Positions 54,745-63,092 of a stretch of 64,000 nucleotides of DNA are shown piece after piece (position 1 is the first letter of the stretch; each line of letters begins with the position of its first letter). The position numbers were made by a program, and so were the translations under genes. Source of the stretch: Lepeophtheirus salmonis. Taxonomy: Eukaryota; Arthropoda; Copepoda; Siphonostomatoida; Caligidae. Where the stretch lies: NCBI RefSeq assembly GCF_016086655.4, contig NC_052137.2, forward strand, positions 6,262,001 to 6,326,000. The letters are read 5' to 3'. The notes under the pieces are model-generated. The model was given only the letters and a program-made list of their open reading frames with translations. It was not told where the DNA came from and did not search any database.

Positions 54745-54790
54745 TTCTATGTCGATCCTTAGTTCTACTCCAGGTCCAACAATGACTTAC
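54745..54790 (-). repeat. Short dispersed repeat, copy 3 of 4, inverted
   Basis: Reversed it reads TTGGACCTGGAGTAGAACTA followed by AGGATCGACATAG, matching the repeat at position 1. Confidence 0.5.
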
Positions 54791-55021
54791 ACTCATAACC
54801 CTGTAACAAATTCGCAGTGTTAAGTCTTCCAAAAAGCTTAAAAATGCTAAAAAGTTATAATATTATTACTAGAATGACAAAATGTCTTAATAGTGGAGTT
54901 GTGGGCTTTGATTTTTTGTTTAAGGATATAGAGTATTCATTTAACTTTAAAGCAATTATGTCAAAATAATCATATCATAAAACCCTGTTATTACCCATTT
55001 TGGATTTATATACGTATAATA

Positions 55022-55768
55022 GGTTGGACAAAAAGTAATCCCGTATTTTTTGACGAAATTTCAATGCTTTATAAAAAGTGTTACAATCCTCAGATTTAAG
55101 CCCAGTATACCCCGTTCTGTTTGATAATTGTTGCCAAGGAATTATTGTTAACTTCATAATGCCCTTCTTGTAGAAACCCATGTCACAATTGGCAACAAAT
55201 CGGACAACCAATTTTCACTGGCCTCTATCGAACCCAAATTTGTACCTCTTAGTGTGTAAGCTATAGTGAAGAACATCTGGTAGCCCCTTGGTGCCAGGTC
55301 TGGAGAGTAGGGTGAATGCATAAGAACTACCCATCAGAGTTCCCGGAACTTTTGGGGATTCATCCAAGATGTGCGAGAACTGGCGTTGTTTTGATAATGT
55401 CTTTGTTCGATTGCCAGTCAAAAATTGTCGAGTTGTTTACTATAGAGAGCAGAATTGAGGGGGGAAATCGCTCGAACAACTGTTCTGCATCACGAAACGA
55501 AAGAGTATTGGCCCCGTATACATCATAAATTTTCTTGGTCGCTTTCGACACTTTTTTCCCTTTCAGATAGTAAAAATGTAAAATATGGCGAATTTTTCTT
55601 TCTTTAGTACCTCCATACTCGACGCAAGATCATTTAAAACTTAACCGTCAAAGCGTAATACTGTCTGAAAAGCGTTTATAGTATACAATCAGACTTTTAC
55701 AACACTTTATCGTATGATCCAATCTTACCAATAATGAGCAAGTATATATTAATTTAAATAAACTGTTG
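55022..55768 (-). mobile_element. Irritans-like mariner deletion element L2, copy 3
   Basis: Tail-side end GGTTGGACAAAAAGTAATCC at 55022 after TA. Minus strand: leader, then KIYDVYGANTLSFRDAEQLF followed by ERF (HTH, 55465-55530), joined directly to PPLNSALYxEQLDNF-like text and NRTKTLSKQRQ. A shifted WVVLMHSPYSPDLAPRGY-like block lies near 55290-55330, and the tail GIMKLTIIPWQQ is at about 55135-55170. The junction after AEQLFERF is the same as in copies 1 and 2, and this copy shows it most clearly. The HTH-side terminal 40 bp is replaced by the next feature. Confidence 0.8.
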
Positions 55769-55858
55769 CAAAAAAGAAATTTCGTATTGCCCGTCTCTTT
55801 TTTAATAAAGTATATCTTTTTCATTATTGGTGACGTTGGATCATACGAGCCAACTCAA
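55769..55858 (+). mobile_element. Second L2 left end, head to head with copy 3
   Basis: AAAAAGAAATTTCGTATTGC and TTTTCATTATTGGTGACGTT repeat the L2 left end (compare 4788 and 21445) on the plus strand. It abuts the left end of the minus-strand copy 3. It extends about 90 bp and then leaves the family. Confidence 0.65.
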
Positions 55859-56029
55859 GTAATTATCTTTCCCCCGTTCGAAGACCTAACTACTAGAGTT
55901 GGGTTTCTGTATGGAAATCCTAGATCTGTTGGAGACGATATCATTTTTGTAAGATTAAATTAATTCTGTAAAGACAGGTCTCAGAGTAAAATATGTTCAC
56001 ACAAAAACATGGGGTTTGATCCCTCCTTT

Positions 56030-56330
56030 AAAAAAATGTCTAAAATTACATTTCAAATATTAAATTTTTCGGGAAAAATTTCAAATATAAATTGTTTTGA
56101 AAAAAATAAAATTAGAATACTACCTTTTTCGGAGAAAAACGTTAAAAAAATTAAATTAAATTTCAAGTATTAAATTTTTTGAATCTTTTTTTTCAAATAT
56201 TACATTTTCTAATAAGGAAAAAAATTCGTTAATTTTTTGTTTTTGTTGGGGGGAGGGAAAGGGCTACAGCCACTTCAGCCTTTAGTCTAAGCCACTCCAT
56301 GAACTTAATGTGCTTCTTTTTTAGCCACTC
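56030..56330. repeat. R-E type T/A-rich repeat tract
   Basis: Several TCAAATATTAAATTTTTCGG-like units, then GGGGGAGGGAAAGGGCTACA. The same association of the array with a GGGCTACAGCC end is seen at 20515. Confidence 0.5.
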
Positions 56331-56866
56331 CTTTATTGTTGTGGATGTATGTCTTAGGACATACATCCCTCATCAAATCCTTAGTTTAACACTCTTTCGT
56401 TTATGAGTATATCATATACTTGTGGTTACTTTATATTTAGTTTTTCTCTCTATAAGAAAAAGCTTTAAAAAAAACTTTTCAAATTGCCAATTAGAAAAAA
56501 GAAAACATTTTCTTCACGTTTAGGTCATAATTTGTAAAACTCAAATATTTATTACTAAAGATTTTTTGGCGAGTTATTGGATTAATTGTAGAATTGACAA
56601 TGTCCTTGCTTATTACGTATTGGGACCTTTCTCTCAAAGCTACTAGCAGCGAATCTATTAAAACTTCATTACTCTTTTTTGTGTGAAAATTGATCGCTTT
56701 TCTAAACTGGTATGAAATAAATAGAGACTATTTAGATAACACATTAGCTTTTGATGATTATTTGATAACATTGAGAGTGCGACAAGGGAATTTTCCACGA
56801 TGAAGAAGCTAAACCAAAATCTTGATTACTTTTTATTAGAAAAGTATATTGAAAAACTTTAAGCAA
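56331..56866. other. AT-rich spacer
   Basis: CCAAAATCTTGATTACTTTT near 56813 may be the tail-side end of the next element. Nothing else recognised. Confidence 0.4.
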
Positions 56867-57795
56867 TCAATCCTGGCAAAAATAGTCAATATCCCCGCCT
56901 ACAGACTCTATCACAGCCTCCAAATGAGGCCACCAAAATATAACCAGCGGACATGTTGGGCCATTGCTTCTTGATGCTGGCCTTGAGCTCCTGCATATTT
57001 CGGTGTGATGTTTTCCCAACCTTGCTCTCTAAGACGCTCAACACACTGAAGTCGAAGGGATTGAGATCAGGACTGGAAGAGGGCCAAAGTTATTGTCTCA
57101 GAAGTCAGCAAAGTGCTCCTAGCAGAAGTTATGTGTCTTCATGGCTGTATGTCTAGGGGCACCATCTGGGGCCCACACATAGCTGTTTTCAGGATAATTA
57201 GCCTTCAGACAGGGCAAGATTTTCCACCTCAGAACCTTATTCTTGGAAAAAACTGCTCCTTAGATCCTTTTTTGAGTGAAAATCATTCACCTTTCTAAAC
57301 TGGTATGAAATCAGCCTCAGCCTCAATTTTCTCATCGGGCTTGAAGAAGAAGGGCTCCATTGTCTTCCCATCAGAGGCCATAATTACCAAGTACATTGTT
57401 TGGGCCGGATGTTTTGTTCTGAATGTGCCTGGACTTTCTCAGGTAATGCTGCTATAAATCTGTACTTTCTGCAGTTCAAAACCTGGTAGACTGTAAAGAT
57501 CTTCTTGTCTGAGAAGATCTTCACAATCGAAAGATGACTCTTCGAGTAGTTAAGGACTTTTTTGCATCTCTCAACCCTTAAGGCCTTCATCTTGTCGGTG
57601 AGGAGATGTGTTGGAGTCCTGACAAAGCTCTTAAGGCCGAGGTCATCATGAACTGCTTCCTGATAGTGATCTAGTCCACGTTGAAATCGTCAGTCAAGCA
57701 ATGCAGTGGTGTTGTTGGATCTTCCTTGATCTTGGCCTCCAGGGTCTTGAGAAATTTTTCATCTCGTTTCAAACCATTTCCTCTACTTCCTACAA
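56867..57795 (-). pseudogene. Nearly full-length maT-like transposase pseudogene
   Basis: Minus strand, N to C: KFLKTLEAKIKEDPTTPLHC (57695-57755), LGLKSFVRTPTHLLTDKM, MKALRVERCKKVLNYSKSHL (57530-57590), FSDKKIFTVYQVLN (first Asp) near 57480-57510. Then TKHPAQTMYLVIMASDGKTM, EPFFFKPDEKIEAEADF, a frameshifted region, and YVWAPDGAPRHTAMKTHNFC (second Asp) at 57110-57170. SPDLNPFDFSVLSVLESKVG (third Asp) follows at 57015-57075, and the tail LEAVIESVGGDIDYFCQD ends at 56867. All three catalytic Asp can be located and spacing is compatible with DD37D. It has at least four frameshifts and five stops, so it is dead. Terminal repeats were not confirmed. Confidence 0.8.
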
Positions 57796-57827
57796 GGTTA
57801 GACCATCATGTAATCGGGCTTACTAGA

Positions 57828-58018
57828 ATTTTCAATCTTATGTATTGTATCGACTTTTGGGCAAGACAGGCGGATTTTAAACAAACACGCAACCACTCAT
57901 ATTATATGACGTCACTATTGCTACAATTTTCAATTAAATGTATCGTACCGATTGCTACGAAAGAAAAACAGATTTTGACAAAACACGCAACCACTCATCC
58001 AGTGTGACGTCAATATCA
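57828..58018 (+). repeat. Tandem duplication of a roughly 90-bp unit
   Basis: Unit 1: GAATTTTCAATCTTATGTAT, TGTATCGACTTTTGGGCAAG, AACACGCAACCACTCATATT, ATATGACGTCAC. Unit 2: CAATTTTCAATTAAATGTAT, CGTACCGATTGCTACGAAAG, AACACGCAACCACTCATCCA, GTGTGACGTCAA. Roughly 75-80% alike. The ACGCAACC and TGACGTCA motifs also appear in the 24925 and R-C repeats. Confidence 0.7.
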
Positions 58019-59220
58019 AAAGCGTGGTGGATGTCAAACATCAGTAGTAGACGCGTTATGGTATTACCTTGTATTTCTATTAACTTTGGATGTACTAATA
58101 TAGCAAAATTTATGATTAAATTAGGATAACTATAAAACAACTCTCATTCTTTAAATCATCATTATAAAACTGTATTTTTCTATTAATACAAATTGCTTAA
58201 TGAAGATATTTTGAGGTCATTCATTTTTCAAAATTTTAGCACTCTTTTTTTGCTCATTTTGGCAAAAAAAAATCCCTCAAATATATTAAATCAACTCTTG
58301 GTAATAAATTAACAGTCTTCCAAAATATTCTTCAAATTGTCAGGATTACAGTTTTGATTTTCAGTTTCTTATATTTTTACAGAGCGGAAGGTCATATTTA
58401 ATAAAACAGTACTTACAATTGGTATTGTAAAAAAAATGACATTGACTGAGTATATCACGCGGTCTTTCATGAGCACATTATGCACAAGTGATTACCCTAT
58501 TTATAGATTTTATCTCGATAAAAAACACTCTTCAGATTGCCAATTAGAAAAAAAAAATCCTTCACTTTGAAGTGATTATTAGTAGGTAGTACTGTTAGTT
58601 GAAAAATAATGTAATGAGTAAGTTTTGCACACCACATAATTAAGGGTTTTTGCAGATTTATTTTATGATACACTTAAAGATTTTGATGAATGTAAGTTAA
58701 CTTCTCATTTACTAGATTTTAAGTATCATTTTTCATAAATTTTTTTTCGTAGATTAGGAATTTCCGCCTTAAAATAAGTAATCACTTCCCATGAAGTAGA
58801 ATATGAATAGTACTGTATGTAGGCATAAAGAGAAAGAGAATATTTGAATGAGTGATGATGATGATTAGACATCACTTAAAGAGTTCATGAAAATTCAAAT
58901 AAATAAATTGCACATTCTAACACAGCAAAGGTATGCATCATACTAAGTGGTTTGCGTAGGATAGGACATTTTCTATGACTACTGTATATGTATGGTGTTG
59001 TAGCTACGCTATAAAAATCACAAAGACCGGGTCTAACGAAATAATTACACCACTTAGCCTTATTTGATCAAATTTAATTATATTTCGGCTCATTTGTGTA
59101 ATTTTTAGAAACTTTCATGTTCCATGAGAGTCTTCAAAAAGTGCCCCCCGGGCCAATGCCAAAAAGTAGGTCTATCTAGCGCTCGTCTTTACTTTATCAG
59201 GCCTTTCAATCATATGTTAA
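58019..59220. other. AT-rich region, nothing recognised
   Basis: CTTCAGATTGCCAATTAGAA near 58528 resembles CAAATTGCCAATTAGAAAAA near 56480, so a diverged dispersed repeat may be present. No gene was seen. Confidence 0.4.
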
Positions 59221-59224
59221 ATAC

Positions 59225-59697
59225 CAAAAATTATTACAATTTTGTAATGGAGAGAATGATTTTTCTTCATTCCTGGTGTCAAAAGTGGCCTTCTTTACTA
59301 ACAAAGCTCTTTCGACCAACTTTTTTTTATAGCTCCTTTAACCAGTCTACCAGTCTGATGTGAAACCCCGAGTTCTCTTGCATGGGCCCTCATAAACTTG
59401 AGGGGATTAGCCTGGCTGTTTTCTTTAACTCTTCCAGGTCCAATTTGGCTTTTTTGACAGCTCTTCTTCCTCTCATGCGCTCCAGACTTACTGACGGCGT
59501 AGAGGATGGTCCTGGAGACGCCCCACTGCTTACAGTGCGTAATGGAAATTCGTCGATCACGTTCAAGTGTCATTTTCTCGACTTGAAAGTAAGTTAGAGA
59601 GTAAGCTTGAATATACCGGAATATGATTTAATTTCAATTATCTAACCTTTATTAATTATTGAATTAGTAGAAGTTCAGATTTCAATGGACCACCCGG
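59225..59697 (-). mobile_element. Mariner family F6, copy 7, 5' half only
   Basis: Reversed end CCGGGTGGTCCATTGAAATC, then leader. MTLERDRRISITHCKQWGVS starts at 59573, then RTILYAVSKSGAHERKKS (frameshift), ANPLKFMRAHARELGVSHQT and KKSWSKELC. The frame is open across the HTH. The match fades near 59230, before the family deletion junction, so it is 3'-truncated. Confidence 0.75.
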
Positions 59698-59880
59698 TAT
59701 TATTGTTAGGTTTTCGTCTGAAAATCCTACACCGGTCCAAAAAAGTTATGATTTTGAGTGGATTAAATTAATTTGGTTCTTTAAAAGAATATCTACTCAA
59801 ATGCGTCTAGAAGAAATCATTTCAGACCGAACTAAAATACAAATTCGGTTTTGGACTAAGTGTTAATAAATTGACTTTTA
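59698..59880 (+). repeat. Dispersed repeat R-C copy
   Basis: TTGTTAGGTTTTCGTCTGAA, CACCGGTCCAAAAAAGTTAT, GATTTTGAGTGGATTAAATT and GACCGAACTAAAATACAAAT, directly beside an F6 end. Compare 22645 and 37690. Confidence 0.55.
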
Positions 59881-59939
59881 TTAAGAGTGCTTCAACTTTT
59901 TTCATGAATAAAGCACAAGCGGTGAATGATTTTGCCAAA

Positions 59940-60795
59940 TTTATTTTTATAATACAAGTTATAAACATATTGATTTATGTATAATAATCGATTTCTCTAG
60001 CGTGACCACCAGAAGCACGTTTAAAGAAATCAAATCCCTGAACCCAATTTTCCACTACTTTTTCAAATAAATTCACTAATATTGCAGCAATTAAGTGTTA
60101 TATATTTTTCTGAGCTCTTTTAATGTCGCCTGCTTATTGGTGTAGACTAATGACTTCACATGATCCCAAAGAAAATAATCTAAAAACGTTAAAAATACGA
60201 TCGAGGCGACCAATCATCTGGTCCATTTCTCGAAATAACGTGCTTACCAAATTTACTTTGTAATAAATCGATTGTAATGTTTGTTGTATGACAAGTGGCA
60301 CCGTTTTGTTGAAACCACATCTTTGCCAAGTCCATACCTTGCAATTTGGGGCTAAATAAATCAGCTATCATGGTGCGATAGCTATTTCCATTTACAGTAA
60401 CGTGGTTATTATCATCATCAACGAAACAATTTGGGCTATTGATCCCTTTAGTATGAGGTCCACAATAAACAGCAATGATATCTCGTGAAGAACTTGGTTA
60501 TTGCTGCTTGACCAATAACGCATATTGTGCTTATTAGCAAAATCATTGGGCCAAAAATGAGCTTCGTCACTGAAGATTATTTTTGCACTGAAAATCAGCA
60601 ATGGTACTGAACGGTTATTTTGATACTAAATTTGGATAATTTACAATCGATCATCAACTTTATATTGCTCCATGATGAAATGTATACTAATGATGTCTAT
60701 AAATGTCAAAGGAAGAAAATAAATATTGCTTCAGTTTTCCCTAACCGGGAAAAAATTGAAGTTTCCCTAATGGAAAAACTCTTTACTAATAGTCA
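59940..60795 (-). mobile_element. DD41D-like (rosa-type) mariner deletion element L4, copy 2
   Basis: Minus strand: non-coding leader (60620-60795) passes directly into KIIFSDEAHFWPNDFANKHN (60530-60590, first Asp intact), then MRYWSSSNNQVLHE. After a frameshift comes MIADLFSPKLQGMDLAKMWF and then QQNGATCHTTNITIDLLQSK (60255-60315), where the second catalytic Asp is Asn. A decayed tail runs to about 60000. The N-terminal half of the gene is missing at the same join as in copy 1 (12235-12990), and the leader is alignable between the two. Confidence 0.8.
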
Positions 60796-61140
60796 TATAA
60801 CTATAAGCCCTTTGTGACTAGATTTGATGTGTTCTGTCTAAAAACATTAACTTGTACTCAATAACTAATTATTCATGAATTGACCTTCAAAGACTTGAGG
60901 CTTCAAATTGAAAGCTATATATACTGCACAATTAACTGTGTGATGCTTCAAAATAAATAAAATATTTAACAAAATTAAGTAAAGAAGAATATCCCAATAT
61001 ATTTTTTACTGCATATATACACAAAGACCAATATTTCATCAACATATTAAACAACAATTAAAGGATTACCATTAAAATGTGTAGGATGAGGTGATATACC
61101 CAAGAGTTTAAGCAATAGTTTAAAATCTTTATTAGATGTA
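60796..61140. other. AT-rich spacer
   Basis: Nothing recognised. Confidence 0.4.
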
Positions 61141-61144
61141 AGAG

Positions 61145-61320
61145 ACACATATTTGCTCCGATATGCCCCTTTCAAATGAAATCTATTCAATTTCTCTTTA
61201 TTTTTTTTATTGTGACGATCAATTTTACCTACTTTAAGTGAAATTTACAAGACTTTTTTTTTATAAAAAAAAGAATAATTCGTCTTTTATGTTGACGAGT
61301 CACATGTGGTAAGTAATAAT
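61145..61320 (+). repeat. Repeat unit containing core K, partner of 33865-34050
   Basis: See 33865-34050; the core here is reversed as CCACATGTGACTCGTCAACA then TAAAAGACGAATTATTC. Confidence 0.5.
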
Positions 61321-62175
61321 CTATAACATAGGAAATTTAATCAAGTATTTCATTCATAGAATGGACATAAAATATTGTGGTAATAGGTCCAATAGTTATT
61401 CTTCCTTAAGCTATGAATTAAACTTTTCCTTGTTAAATGTAATGTTAAATTCATCAAACATGGGCTTATACTAAATATGGGATATACATATCAATGTTGA
61501 GACGAGCCGAGACGAGATTAAGCATTGGTTACAAATCCTATTTTTTTAAGACCTTTTTGGAGAAGACGAATAACAAGAAATTAAAGTTATTTTCAATTAT
61601 AAAGTACTATCAAATATTTGTCCTTCTAGTACAACTAAGATTATGTTGACGTATATAATTATTAATTAATTATACATAAATCCGTCTTTTTTCATTCAAA
61701 ATAAACTTTCTCAATAAATTTTAACGTTATTCCTTAAAAAAGATTTTTATTAAACCTTTATATTCATAATTATCAATTTGAATCAAACGTCAAAAATCAA
61801 TATTAATTAATTTAATATATCTACATACTTAAGTGTATCGAACAGGTTCATATGAGCATTAGGGTGGCCCTTAAATATCAATATTACCTTTTACTTGTCT
61901 CAAATCTTCCGTTTTGTTCCTTACATAATTAAACTTCGATGTGCAAAATATTATTGACTATAATTAATATTTAATAATATCCTATGCGTCTGAATGTTTT
62001 GCCCTATATTGAAAAATTAGCAAGGCAAAAAATGGATATAACCATTTTTTAGCTTGCACATTCATTTTTTTGAGTAGACATCTGAAGAGGAAAATTTCTT
62101 TTCCTTAGCTGTTGACATCATTATTTAATTCCCGAGGAGTCAACAACTATGTATTGCATTTTCTACTACATACTT
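61321..62175. other. AT-rich stretch, nothing recognised
   Basis: No features supported. Confidence 0.4.
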
Positions 62176-63040
62176 AATGTAACACATGAGCTGAAAAGTT
62201 CCAACTTTCACAAATAGATGGCGCTGCTTTTTTAATAATTCATCTCATTTTCAGATAGAACTGGGTGGTCCAGATAAATTGGAAAAAACTATAGTGGATT
62301 ATAACGAACGAACTACATGGGATTGAACCATATAAATATTTTATTTTTTGAAGCTACATTTAATTGTATTCAATTATTTATAATGAAATCGTCATTTCTT
62401 GATAGCTTAGGCAACATGACTCCGGAAGCTTTGTCAGGCCCTGGTGACCTCGTGCGGACCCATCTTTGCCATTGTACAGTTTCTGGTTTTGCACTTTTAA
62501 TTACATTCCCTGGATGGATGGAATATCCCAAGGAAGAAATTTCACCTTCCAACAAGGCCAAAATAGCGCTGGATGTCTTGGCCAGAAAATATCCCAGAAT
62601 TTTTGCGCTGCAAACAACCCTGACGCGAAACCATACGATTTCTATGTCTGGGGAGGGTCGAATATGAGGCCTGTCCCAAATATGATTCGTCTTTAGAGGC
62701 ACGGAAGAAGTCCATTACCTGGACAATTGCAAAGCTGGATCTGCATGGTGTTATAGGGGCCAACCAAAGCTTTGGGCACCATGTGGCCGATACTACCAAG
62801 AGAGGTGGATCTCATTATTTATAATAATAACAATTTCGGGAATTGATTTTACAGTGCTTCTTGATGGGACAAAATATCGTTTAAGCTAAGCCATATTTTG
62901 AAAAGTATTATGGGGACTCTATTCTGTAAAAAAATATAATAGTTTAAAAAAAAAAAAACCCAATGTTGAACAAAAAAACCCCAAAAAAACAGGTGTTTTC
63001 TTTCTTAAACCTGGTACTTTTCAGCCCATGTGTTATCATT
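62176..63040. mobile_element. Small TIR element (mariner ends) hosting a fold-back copy
   Basis: Left end AATGTAACACATGAGCTGAA followed by AAGTTCC; reversed right end AATGATAACACATGGGCTGA followed by AAAGTACC. This GCTGAAAAGT-type inverted end, with AGATGGCGCTGCTTTTTTAA just inside, is typical of mariner-type leaders. The fold-back copy f sits inside; without it the element would be about 300 bp, with no coding region. Confidence 0.6.
62261..62827 (+). mobile_element. Fold-back mariner family (FB), copy f
   Basis: Begins CTGGGTGGTCCAGATAAATT. The left arm (62261-62480), read on the minus strand, is transposase tail: MLPKLSRNDDFIINN. The junction is at CATTGTACAGTTTCTGGTTT near 62471-62490. 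The plus strand then encodes IPWMDGISQGRNFTFQQGQN (62505-62565; second Asp changed to Gly), ARKYPRIF, NPDAKPYDFYVWGGSNMRP (62615-62675) and the tail FGHHVADTTKRGGSHYL, ending at about 62820. The right terminal repeat beyond that is missing. Coding blocks are comparatively intact. Confidence 0.85.
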
Positions 63041-63049
63041 GAAATTCCT

Positions 63050-63092
63050 TGTTGGATTCAGAGTAAAATTGAGGATTGACATCGAAGTAATT
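63050..63092 (+). repeat. Short dispersed repeat, copy 4 of 4
   Basis: CCTTGTTGGATTCAGAGTAA followed by AATTGAGGATTGACATCGAA, as at position 1. Confidence 0.6.
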
